A DNA stretch of 6,690 nt from JAUWCW01 sp030609125 [NCBI: Candidatus Rokuibacteriota bacterium] (GCA_030609125.1 JAUWCW010000109.1:1-6690), one strand, 5' to 3'; shown: positions 1 to 5,808, numbered from the stretch's first letter. Translations and numbers: made by a program. The notes: a model not told the origin generated them from the letters alone.

Positions 1-341
1 ACCAGTTCGGGAAAGTGCAGGGGAATCAGGTCGTGAACGGTGGAGACAAGACGGCAGGGGGCGAAAGGCGGCAGCTCAAAATTGGCGGTACCGTGAAAGA
101 GGTCCACCCTGTTGGTGCGCAGCATGAAGGGGAGAAAAAGAAGGGTCCAGAGGATGCGCTTCTTCACTCTGATGACGGGGTTGGAGAAGTTCGGTCCCGG
201 AAGGGGAACGGGCTCGTCGGTGAAAAGGAGAAACTCCTCCTCCCGGGCCAGGCGGGCGAAGGACTGGATGAGGTGGGCGGTGTAGCTTCCTATCCCGGTC
301 CTCTCGGCGCGGTAGAGACGGGCGTCAATCCCGATGCGCAC
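1..341 (-). CDS. GT4-family glycosyltransferase, N-terminal part (cut by window edge)
   Basis: This is the first 113 codons of a glycosyltransferase; the rest lies beyond position 1. It begins with a Rossmann-type strand (IGIDARLYRAERTGIGSYT), followed near residues 82-110 by LFHGTANFELPPF and a TVHDLIPLHFPE motif. This arrangement is typical of the donor-independent N-terminal half of GT4 glycosyltransferases of the lipopolysaccharide or exopolysaccharide mannosyltransferase type. The start is a GTG at 341-339, preceded by AAGGTGG about 10 bases upstream, and it overlaps the end of the previous glycosyltransferase gene by 17 bases, which suggests translational coupling. The nucleotide-sugar-binding C-terminal half, including the usual E-x7-E, is not visible, so the sugar and acceptor cannot be named. 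It is the last visible member of the minus-strand operon and probably acts at the cytoplasmic face of the inner membrane in surface glycan assembly. Confidence 0.85.
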   Translation of the reverse strand, partial: MRIGIDARLYRAERTGIGSYTAHLIQSFARLAREEEFLLFTDEPVPLPGPNFSNPVIRVKKRILWTLLFLPFMLRTNRVDLFHGTANFELPPFAPCRLVSTVHDLIPLHFPEL

Positions 342-1509
342 TGTCCCGTCCCACCTTGTTCGCCATGGAAAGGAAGAAGGAACGGTAGGAGGCCAGAACC
401 TTTTCCCATCTGTAGTGACGCGCGACATACTTCCTGCCCGCCTGGCCGTGGCGGCGCCGGACCTTCTCGTCCGTGAGGCTGTGGTCGAGGCAGTCGGAGA
501 AATCCCTGAAGCCGCCGTAGAGCCACCCGCCACCGCTCTTCTCGACGTGCCTGGTGAGGACCGGGCTGCCCTTGTGGGCGATGACGGGGGTTCCCGCCGC
601 CCAGGACTCGAGGGCGACCAGCGAGAGGCTCTCGAAGCGTGACGGAACGACTGTCGCCCTGGCGTTGGCCAGAAGGGCGGCCTTGCTCGCGGGGCTGACG
701 AACCCCAGGGGAGTGATGTCCCTGCCCCTCGGGACCTTCATGTTCACCTCGCCGGCGAGAAGGAGCTTGAGAGGGGAGGGCCGCTTTTCCTTGTAGCGCC
801 GGAAAAGGTCGAAGAGGTCGCCGCAGCCTTTCTCCACGTCGACCCTGCCCAGATAGAGGAGGTAGTCCTCCGGCCGGACCGGCACACCTGCCGGATCGGG
901 GATGACGATGCCGGCCCCGCAGACGGTCCACGGAAGATAATCGTTGCCGAAGGTCGAGTGGACGAGGCGGCGCTCCTCGTCGGTGTTGAAGATCAGCCCC
1001 CGGGGAAGGTGGAAGAGGGCACGGAAGATCTCCAGATGCAGGGGAGGTTCATCGTGGGCGCAGGGGAGAAGGAGACTCTTTCCCGCCACCGGGGGGAGAC
1101 CGAAGAAAGTCGGCGGGTAGAGGTAGGTGAAGAAGACGAAGAGGTCGTAGTCGCGGCTGTGCCCGCCGATGTATTCGCGGAGACGGGGCGTGTCCGGCCC
1201 CTGCCTCTCCATCCACTCCGCCTCCTGGGTGAAGGTGTGGGGCTTGCCGTAGATTTTCTGCGAGAAACGGCCGAAGGCCCTGACCCTGCGGTTCCTGGCG
1301 ACGGGGAATCTCCGCACCCGCACGCCGTTGAGACTTCTTGTGCCCTCCCGGTAATGATTTTTCCAGGTGAGGTAGTCCCTGGCGCACGTCGTCAGGACAT
1401 CGATGGAAAAATCCCGGGCGAGCCTCTCCGCCACCTGGCGGCAGAGTTCCTCCGCCCCCCCGTTGACCTCCTCCCCGTAGCGCTGGATAACGAAGGCGAG
1501 CCGCTTCAT
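325..1509 (-). CDS. GT4-family glycosyltransferase, full length
   Basis: This 394-residue protein is a GT-B fold retaining glycosyltransferase, likely using a nucleotide-sugar to build lipopolysaccharide or another surface polysaccharide. The N-terminal domain starts with FVIQRYGEEVNGGAEEL (NGGAE, residues 16-20), the glycine-rich acceptor loop common in GT4. The C-terminal donor-binding domain begins around residue 216 (YLLYLGRVDVEKG). It contains VPSRFESLSLVALESWAAGT, in which E293 and E301 make the E-x7-E motif. Length matches the family. The ATG at 1509-1507 overlaps the pgsA stop in an ATGA junction and lacks a strong Shine-Dalgarno sequence, so translation probably depends on ribosomes finishing pgsA. 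Its 3' end overlaps the second glycosyltransferase by 17 bases. The family is clear; the sugar, linkage and acceptor are unknown. Pairing with a second GT4 gene suggests two consecutive sugar additions to the same glycan. Confidence 0.88.
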   Translation of the reverse strand: MKRLAFVIQRYGEEVNGGAEELCRQVAERLARDFSIDVLTTCARDYLTWKNHYREGTRSLNGVRVRRFPVARNRRVRAFGRFSQKIYGKPHTFTQEAEWMERQGPDTPRLREYIGGHSRDYDLFVFFTYLYPPTFFGLPPVAGKSLLLPCAHDEPPLHLEIFRALFHLPRGLIFNTDEERRLVHSTFGNDYLPWTVCGAGIVIPDPAGVPVRPEDYLLYLGRVDVEKGCGDLFDLFRRYKEKRPSPLKLLLAGEVNMKVPRGRDITPLGFVSPASKAALLANARATVVPSRFESLSLVALESWAAGTPVIAHKGSPVLTRHVEKSGGGWLYGGFRDFSDCLDHSLTDEKVRRRHGQAGRKYVARHYRWEKVLASYRSFFLSMANKVGRDSAHRD

Positions 1510-2051
1510 CCGTCAGTCGGCTTGGAGCCGCTTCTCACGAGGTGGTGGCGGTAAAAGTAGAAGTACTGCCCGCCGCTTATGAGAGAGAGGATGAGAGTCA
1601 GCCAGAGAAAGAGGTGCCCCGACAGGGTAAACCACCCGCCGACAATGAGCATGGCGAGGGCTGTGATCGAAAATCCCGTCTTGTACTTGCCCATCGTGCC
1701 GGCGGAGATGATGACGCCCTCGGAGGAGGCGACGCTCCTCAGACCGCTGACGAGAAACTCCCGCCCGAGAAGGAGAATGGCCATCCAGTCCGCCACTTCG
1801 CCGCGGCTTACCAGGGGGAGGAGGGCGGCGGTGAAAAGCAGCTTGTCCGCCACGGGGTCGAGGAGTTTTCCCAGGGTCGTGACTTCGTTGGTCGTCCTCG
1901 CAACGTACCCGTCGAGCCAGTCCGTGGCCGCCGCCAGAAGGTAGATCGCCAGGGCCAGCCAGTTGAAGAGGGTCTCGTCCCTGATCAGGAATACGACGAG
2001 AAGCGGCAGGAGAACAATCCTCAGAATCGTGATTTTGTTCGCAGTGTTCAC
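1506..2051 (-). CDS. pgsA: CDP-diacylglycerol--glycerol-3-phosphate 3-phosphatidyltransferase
   Basis: This 181-residue inner-membrane enzyme transfers phosphatidyl from CDP-diacylglycerol to glycerol-3-phosphate, the committed step to phosphatidylglycerol and cardiolipin. The full CDP-alcohol phosphatidyltransferase signature D-x2-DG-x2-AR-x8-G-x3-D-x3-D is present: D44, D47, G48, A51, R52, G61, D65 and D69 (within DWLDGYVARTTNEVTTLGKL and the following LDPVADK). The N-terminus NTANKITILRIVLLPLLVVF is characteristic of PgsA rather than phosphatidylserine synthase, and several hydrophobic membrane segments follow. The start is GTG at 2051-2049: it overlaps the upstream stop as GTGA and has GGAGG a few bases ahead. 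The reading frame stays open far upstream of this GTG, but that extension is the out-of-frame shadow of the transglycosylase gene. Length is normal for PgsA (about 180-190 residues). A CDP-alcohol transferase with another alcohol acceptor is possible but less likely. Confidence 0.93.
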   Translation of the reverse strand: MNTANKITILRIVLLPLLVVFLIRDETLFNWLALAIYLLAAATDWLDGYVARTTNEVTTLGKLLDPVADKLLFTAALLPLVSRGEVADWMAILLLGREFLVSGLRSVASSEGVIISAGTMGKYKTGFSITALAMLIVGGWFTLSGHLFLWLTLILSLISGGQYFYFYRHHLVRSGSKPTDG

Positions 2052-2773
2052 GGTGCCTCCACGTGACTCCAGTCGGCGGCCTTGCGGTACTTCCAGGGCC
2101 GGTTGGTGAAGAGCCGGGTTCCTTCGCTGTCGATGAAGGACTCGATGTCGGCGGAGGTTATGGTATCTCCCCCGGTGCCGAACGTACAGTAGCGGTCGTA
2201 CTGCCGCTGGACCGCGTCGACATAGTTCCTGGTCTCCTCGTAAGGAGGAATGCCTCCGTGCCGGCGTACTGCACCCTCGCCGGCGTTGTAGGCGGCCAGG
2301 GCGAGGCGGGTGTCGCCGAACTTGTCCAGCAGGTACTTCAGGTACCTCGTTCCCCCCGCGAGGTTCTCGGCGGCGTCGAAGGGGTTGTCGACCTTGACGA
2401 GACGGGCCGTCTCGGGCATGAGCTGCATCAGTCCCTGGGCGCCGGCGCGTGAGATGGCCAGGTGGTTGAAATTCGATTCGCACTTGATGACGGCCCTGAG
2501 CAGGTTGCGGTCCACCCCGTAATCGTCGGCGGCCTTCGCCAGGGCATCTTCGTAGGGCCGGCTCCTGGGGTCGCCGTACGGGCGCGGGGGCGGCTCGTCG
2601 CCGATCATGGCCTTGCACTCCGGATCGTCGAAGAGGTTTGTGTATATGGTCACCCCATCCTCGCCGGGGCACCGGTACACGGTTGTCCCGCTCCGCGCCG
2701 GGAGGGGAAGCAAAAGGGTGGCCGCCAGAAGAAGGGCGGCCGCCGCCGGCAGAGTCAGCGTCGAAGACCTCAC
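2048..2773 (-). CDS. Exported lytic transglycosylase (SLT domain) with DUF4124-like flanks
   Basis: This 241-residue periplasmic muramidase-like enzyme would cleave the MurNAc-GlcNAc bond of peptidoglycan with 1,6-anhydro product formation. Residues 1-28 form a signal peptide: a short basic start, a long Ala/Leu core and a cleavage-like PARS/G site, with no lipobox cysteine. The SLT (Slt70-type, GH23) domain spans about residues 72-195. It has the catalytic glutamate E99 in IKCESNF, then AGAQGLMQLMPETA and LALAAYNAGEGAV, all canonical. On the N-terminal side VYRCPGEDGVTIYTN (about 32-46) resembles the DUF4124 motif. On the C-terminal side IESFIDSEGTRLFTNRPW (about 209-226) has the same D/E-G-x-x-x-(Y/F)TN pattern, so the catalytic domain is flanked by two such pieces. 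The start at 2773 overlaps the mltG stop by 4 bases. The neighbour mltG encodes a second, membrane-bound transglycosylase. Confidence 0.9.
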   Translation of the reverse strand: MRSSTLTLPAAAALLLAATLLLPLPARSGTTVYRCPGEDGVTIYTNLFDDPECKAMIGDEPPPRPYGDPRSRPYEDALAKAADDYGVDRNLLRAVIKCESNFNHLAISRAGAQGLMQLMPETARLVKVDNPFDAAENLAGGTRYLKYLLDKFGDTRLALAAYNAGEGAVRRHGGIPPYEETRNYVDAVQRQYDRYCTFGTGGDTITSADIESFIDSEGTRLFTNRPWKYRKAADWSHVEAP

Positions 2774-3789
2774 CTTTTTCTCCTCGCCAGCTGGTACTCC
2801 CGTACCGCTCGGTTGTGCTCCTGCAGGTTGCGTGAGAAGTGGTGGGAGCCGTCGTTGCGGGAGACGAAGTAGAGATAGTCCACCTGTGCGGGATTGAGTG
2901 CCGCCCAGAGAGAGCCCCGCCCCGGGTTGGCTATCGGTCCCGGGGGCAGCCCCCGGATGACATAGGTGTTGTAGGGAGTGTGTGTCTCGAGGTCGCGGCG
3001 GGTGATGTTGCCGTCGAAGTCGTCCAGGCCGTAGATGACGGTGGGGTCACTCTGGAGGCGGTACCCGCGCCGGAGGCGGTTGGCGAAGACCGCCGCCACC
3101 AGGCTCCGCTCCTCCGGCATGGAGGTTTCCTTCTCCACCATGCTTGCCAGCGTTACCAGGTCGAGAAGGTCCCGTCCCGACAGCGGGGCCCCGTCCTCGA
3201 GTTCCCGGAGAACCTTCCGGAACTGGCCGACCATGGCGGTCATGACGTCCTTCGGCCGTGACGAGGCGGCGAAAAGATAGGTCTCGGGAAAGAGAAAGCC
3301 CTCCGCCGTCGGTCCCGGTATGCCGAGTGAATCGAGAAACTCCCTGTCCCGGGCGAGGGCGAGAAAGGCCTCCCTGTCGGTGACGCCCGCCGCCGAAAGT
3401 CTCGCCGCCGTTCGCTCCACGGTGATGCCCTCGGGAAAGGTGACGGAGAGCATGCGGCTCCTGCCGGAGGAGAGCGTCTCCAGCAGTTTCGGCATCTTCC
3501 AGTCGGGGCGCAGTTCGTAGTCTCCGGAGCGGAGCTTGCGGTCGAGGCCGGCGGCGCGGGCCGCCCAGAGAAAGGGTTTCTCGTGGGAGATGACCCCCGC
3601 ATCGTGCAGCGTGGATCCGATGGAGCTCAAATCGCTCCCGGGTTCGATCCTGACGACGATGACCCCTGCGCCGGGGCCGAGGGGTGCAAAGAAGATGGTG
3701 TACAGCGCCGCAAGGGCAAGGGCCAGGACGACGGCTCCCGCCGCCGCCAGCCCCCCGGCGAAGAGACCTTGTTTTCGCCTAGTCTTCAC
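2770..3789 (-). CDS. mltG: Endolytic murein transglycosylase MltG (YceG-like)
   Basis: This 339-residue single-pass inner-membrane protein cuts nascent glycan strands and is thought to set their length (established for the MltG family). A basic N-terminus (KTRRKQ) and one hydrophobic segment at about residues 9-35 anchor it with the catalytic part outside. A LysM-like region follows (about 43-110: VRIEPGSDLSSIGSTLHDAG, then RSGDYELRPDWKM). The YceG catalytic domain has FPEGITVERTA, AEGFLFPETYLF, ASMVEKET with catalytic glutamate E219, LQSDPTVIYG, YNTYVIRGLPPGPIANPG and DGSHHFSRNLQEHN. All are family hallmarks and the length is typical. The start is GTG at 3789-3787, with GGGAGGG six bases upstream and an 11-base overlap with ruvX. 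The order ruvX then mltG follows a frequent bacterial association. It shares the operon with a soluble transglycosylase and pgsA, consistent with an envelope-growth role. Confidence 0.95.
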   Translation of the reverse strand: MKTRRKQGLFAGGLAAAGAVVLALALAALYTIFFAPLGPGAGVIVVRIEPGSDLSSIGSTLHDAGVISHEKPFLWAARAAGLDRKLRSGDYELRPDWKMPKLLETLSSGRSRMLSVTFPEGITVERTAARLSAAGVTDREAFLALARDREFLDSLGIPGPTAEGFLFPETYLFAASSRPKDVMTAMVGQFRKVLRELEDGAPLSGRDLLDLVTLASMVEKETSMPEERSLVAAVFANRLRRGYRLQSDPTVIYGLDDFDGNITRRDLETHTPYNTYVIRGLPPGPIANPGRGSLWAALNPAQVDYLYFVSRNDGSHHFSRNLQEHNRAVREYQLARRKR

Positions 3790-4219
3790 GGACCCTCCCG
3801 TCGAGAAAGGACTGCAGTATGAGAACGGCTGCGAGTCTGTCCCGCACGTCCCTTCGCTTTCTCCTGGTGACGTTGCCCTCCAGAAGAACCCTCTCGGCCT
3901 GCGCGGTTGTCATCCTTTCGTCCACGAGGCGAACCGCAACGGGCAACGCCTCTTCAAGCCGCCGTGAGACTCCCCGCACCGCCTCGGCGCTGGCGCCGCT
4001 GGTGCCGTCCATGTTCAGCGGGAGTCCGACGACCACCTCGCGTACATTATATTCCCTTACGAGGCCTTGTAAAACCTCAATGGCCCTCTCCGGCGGCCGG
4101 GCGCTGACAGTCTCCAGCCCGTGGGCGGCAATCTGCAGCTCGTCGCTCACAGCCACGCCGATTCTCTTCGAGCCGATATCGAGGGCGAGTATACGCCCCC
4201 CCGGCCTTTCACTCACCAT
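3779..4219 (-). CDS. ruvX: RuvX/YqgF-family RNase H-fold protein (putative pre-16S rRNA processing nuclease)
   Basis: This 146-residue cytoplasmic protein belongs to the YqgF/RuvX family, linked to 16S rRNA 5'-end processing and, in some bacteria, Holliday-junction resolution. Family motifs occur in order: LALDIGSKRIGVAVSD (D14), VVVGLPLNMDGTSG (residues 62-75), VRLVDERMTTAQAE (D100, E101) and DVRDRLAAVLILQSFLD (D127). D14, E101 and D127 are positioned as the acidic metal-binding residues of the RNase H fold. The start is uncertain: ATG at 4219 has GGAG only four bases away, while the next-but-none codon, GTG at 4216, has that GGAG at a better seven-base spacing and would give 145 residues. 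Either choice overlaps the end of fdhD. The frame remains open upstream inside fdhD, but that part has no family similarity. A C7 run (4196-4202) lies near the start. It overlaps mltG by 11 bases. Confidence 0.93.
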   Translation of the reverse strand: MVSERPGGRILALDIGSKRIGVAVSDELQIAAHGLETVSARPPERAIEVLQGLVREYNVREVVVGLPLNMDGTSGASAEAVRGVSRRLEEALPVAVRLVDERMTTAQAERVLLEGNVTRRKRRDVRDRLAAVLILQSFLDGRVRED

Positions 4220-5012
4220 CCGGCTCCAGACGCTCCGGGTGGGAGTAGACCGAGAGGCCGCCGCCCCTGACCTGTCCGATGACGGTGATCCCCGCCCGGT
4301 CCGCAAGGTTGAGGGCGAGTGAGGTGGGACTGGAGCGCGAGACGAGAAAGGGGACCCCCAGCTTGCCGGCCTTGATGAGAATTTCCGAGGAGATCCGTCC
4401 CGTCGTGAGCAGGAGCCTTCCCGCGGCCGGGAGGCCCTCGAGAAAGCACTCCCCGTGTATCTTGTCGATGGCGTTGTGCCTTCCGATGTCGTCCCGGAAG
4501 ATGACGATCTCATCCGCGTCGCAGAGGGCGGCGTTGTGCACCCCCCCGGCAGTGCGGTAGAGGGTGGAGCGCCGGTGGAGCATCGTCATCAGGCGCCGCA
4601 CCTGTCCGGCCCTGACGGTGGGGCCGGGAGGGACGGGTTTCATCTGAAGCGCATCCAGGGCATGGTAGAAGGTCGTTCCCTTGCCGCAGCCGGAAGTGAC
4701 GGTCCTTTTCTCGAAGAGCTTCTCCGTCAGGGGGTCGGTGCGGTCGGCCCGGACCTGCACTTTCGTCCGGCTCCGGTCGACCTCGACGGCGAGGATCTCT
4801 TCCCGGCGCTCCACGAGACCCTCCGATTTCAGAAAGCCCACGGCCAGGTACTCCAGCGCGTCGTCGCTGGCGAGGAGGGTGATGATCTCCTTTCCGTTGA
4901 GGTAGACCGTCACGGGCAGCTCGTTCACCACCGGCACCTCCACTTCGTGGTGAGAGCCGTCACGGAATTTCGTCGCCCGGAATGGAGTGTACCTCCCGCC
5001 GGTATCGCTCAT
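4209..5012 (-). CDS. fdhD: Formate dehydrogenase accessory sulfurtransferase FdhD
   Basis: This 267-residue cytoplasmic protein is the chaperone that relays sulfur from a cysteine desulfurase to the bis-MGD molybdenum cofactor and is needed for active formate dehydrogenase (established for the family). Recognisable parts are VVNELPVTVYLNGKEI and LAVGFLKSEGLV near the N-terminus, then TSGCGKGTTF (residues 106-115), GGVHNAALC (156-164), DDIGRHNAIDK (174-184), TTGRISSEILIKAGKLGVPF (203-222) and SRSSPTSLAL (225-234). E. coli FdhD carries a CxxC sulfur-relay loop; here the loop has a single cysteine, C109, followed by G-K-G, so the second thiol is missing. The ATG at 5012 makes an ATGA overlap with the mobA stop, with GGAGGA about ten bases ahead. 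Co-location with mobA, which makes the cofactor it modifies, supports the call. No formate dehydrogenase structural gene is in view. Confidence 0.95.
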   Translation of the reverse strand: MSDTGGRYTPFRATKFRDGSHHEVEVPVVNELPVTVYLNGKEIITLLASDDALEYLAVGFLKSEGLVERREEILAVEVDRSRTKVQVRADRTDPLTEKLFEKRTVTSGCGKGTTFYHALDALQMKPVPPGPTVRAGQVRRLMTMLHRRSTLYRTAGGVHNAALCDADEIVIFRDDIGRHNAIDKIHGECFLEGLPAAGRLLLTTGRISSEILIKAGKLGVPFLVSRSSPTSLALNLADRAGITVIGQVRGGGLSVYSHPERLEPDGE

Positions 5013-5611
5013 GAGCGCTTTTCCTCCGCCATCCCCACGGCTCTGGAGAGGTCTTCGGGGGTGTTTATATTGATGAATGTCAACAGTTCGGGATCGAAAG
5101 CCCTCAAATCACTCTCCGCGGCAAAGCAGGTGCTCTTTTCGTCAAGGGCAAGGCGGACCCTGCGCTCCCCCCGGTCGAGAAGTTCCTCGATGCGGGGTAT
5201 GAGGGCTGATGAGTAAACGGCGCAGAGCGGTTCCAGGCCTTTCGAGAGACGGGGAAGAACGGCCTCCCACCCCTCCGACGACCTCTCCACCAGGTAGCCG
5301 ACCAGCCGGGGGTTGAGAAAGGGCATGTCGCAGGCGACGCAGAAGGTCCTCTCCGAAGACGAGCGGGCAAGGGCGGTGAGGACCCCCCCCAGGGAGCCGT
5401 TCCCGGGGCGCAGGTCGGTGTGGACGGAGACCCCGAACGGGGCGTACCCCTGCTGATCGTGCCCGATGACCATGATTTCCTGGAAAATCGGGCGCAGTGT
5501 CCCGATGGTCCTGGCGAGGAAACTCCGGCCTCCCATCTGGAGAAAGGCCTTGTTTTTTCTCTCCATTCTAATATTTTCCCCACCCGCGAGGATGGCGGCC
5601 GACACGGTCAT
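5009..5611 (-). CDS. mobA: Molybdenum cofactor guanylyltransferase MobA
   Basis: This 200-residue cytoplasmic enzyme joins GMP from GTP to molybdopterin, giving the MGD/bis-MGD cofactor used by formate dehydrogenases and related oxidoreductases. The nucleotidyltransferase signature is at the N-terminus: LAGGENIRM with K21 (residues 8-21), a variant of the usual LAGGxSxRMGxDK in which the G and D are E and N. It is followed by DLRPGNGSLGG (66-76), VACDMPFLNP (92-101, metal-binding D95), EPLCAVYS (127-134) and FININTPEDL (179-188). Length agrees with the family. The ATG at 5611 is the only sensible start, since LAGG begins at residue 8, but the upstream sequence lacks a good Shine-Dalgarno motif. 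It is the first gene of the minus-strand operon and overlaps fdhD by 4 bases. A run of eight G in the coding strand (5383-5390) lies at codons for L74-G75-G76. Confidence 0.92.
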   Translation of the reverse strand: MTVSAAILAGGENIRMERKNKAFLQMGGRSFLARTIGTLRPIFQEIMVIGHDQQGYAPFGVSVHTDLRPGNGSLGGVLTALARSSSERTFCVACDMPFLNPRLVGYLVERSSEGWEAVLPRLSKGLEPLCAVYSSALIPRIEELLDRGERRVRLALDEKSTCFAAESDLRAFDPELLTFININTPEDLSRAVGMAEEKRS

Positions 5612-5645
5612 GGCAACGCTATTCCCAAGGAATTAAATAATGTTC

Positions 5646-5674
5646 TTGCAAAACCATTCTCACACTACTATTAT
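5646..5674 (+). promoter_or_regulatory. Candidate sigma70-type promoter for the homocysteine-synthesis gene
   Basis: A -35-like TTGCAA (5646-5651, 4 of 6 matches to TTGACA) and a -10-like TATTAT (5669-5674, 5 of 6 matches to TATAAT) are separated by exactly 17 bases. They sit in the AT-rich part of the spacer. Transcription would start near 5681 and give a leader of about 139 nt before the ATG at 5820. This is a pattern match only; no start site is known. Confidence 0.45.
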
Positions 5675-5675
5675 G
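5670..5675 (-). promoter_or_regulatory. Weak candidate -10 element for the mobA operon
   Basis: On the minus strand CATAAT (5 of 6 matches to TATAAT) overlaps the -10 of the rightward promoter. No convincing -35 lies at the normal distance; TTGGTA is present but only 14 bases away. If used, the mobA leader would be about 50 nt. The two transcription units would then compete for, or be co-regulated at, the same stretch. Confidence 0.2.
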
Positions 5676-5695
5676 ACTATGTTAACAATTACCAA

Positions 5696-5806
5696 AGGCT
5701 TGCCGCAAGGGAAAGTGCTCCGCAAAGTGCGGCGATGCGGCGCCTGACAGTCACGGCGGTGGCCCGTTGCCGTTGCGGGCGGGCGTATTCTCCTCGGGAG
5801 TGAGAA
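5696..5806 (+). promoter_or_regulatory. Structured 5' leader of the homocysteine gene (possible cis-regulatory RNA)
   Basis: Within the predicted leader, AGGC (5696-5699) pairs with GCCT (5742-5745), GCCGCA (5702-5707) with TGCGGC (5736-5741), and nested inside CCGCA (5720-5724) with TGCGG (5728-5732). This gives a bulged stem of 15 pairs with a purine-rich internal loop (5708-5719). Further down GCCCG (5762-5766) pairs with CGGGC (5776-5780), while ACGGC (5753-5757) could instead pair with GCCGT (5769-5773), so the two helices exclude each other. CTCC (5790-5793) and GGAG (5797-5800) form a last small hairpin before the ribosome-binding site. The pairings are visible in the sequence; a regulatory role is inferred, and GC-rich DNA forms such stems readily by chance. 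Confidence 0.3.
5735..5803 (+). CDS. Possible 22-residue leader peptide with a Cys-Arg-Cys core
   Basis: A short ORF starts at ATG 5735 and stops at TGA 5801-5803, 16 bases before the homocysteine gene. The peptide is MRRLTVTAVARCRCGRAYSP followed by RE. Two cysteine codons (5768-5770 and 5774-5776) fall in the loop and 3' arm of the 5762-5780 hairpin, and its ATG lies in the 3' arm of the nested upstream stem. That arrangement recalls leader peptides that sense an amino acid, and cysteine or sulfur supply would be a logical signal here. There is no clear Shine-Dalgarno sequence, and two cysteines in 22 residues may be chance, so I hold this call weakly. Confidence 0.15.
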   Translation: MRRLTVTAVARCRCGRAYSPRE

Positions 5807-5808
5807 AG

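Noticed and set aside
290-931. 213-codon minus-strand ORF inside the glycosyltransferase gene
   Set aside because: Arg/Gly/Pro-rich shadow frame of the GT4 gene with its E-x7-E motif.
2052-2672. Open frame extending pgsA upstream by about 200 codons
   Set aside because: It lies over the transglycosylase gene in another frame, is rich in Arg/Pro/Gly with no domain, and the GTG at 2051 has a good ribosome-binding site and gives the normal PgsA N-terminus.
4220-4513. Open frame extending ruvX upstream into fdhD
   Set aside because: Composition is Ser/Arg/Pro-rich shadow of fdhD, and the family N-terminus begins just after 4219.
4455-5216. 253-codon plus-strand ORF opposite fdhD and mobA
   Set aside because: It is antisense to two strongly conserved genes, shows no recognisable motif and is explained by high GC at third positions.
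5420-5734. Plus-strand ORF running from inside mobA into the spacer
   Set aside because: It is antisense to mobA and has no motif; only its last 22 codons, after the ATG at 5735, were considered as a separate leader peptide.
5762-5806. Intrinsic terminator in the leader
   Set aside because: Hairpins are present but none is followed by a T-run, so a classical terminator is not supported.
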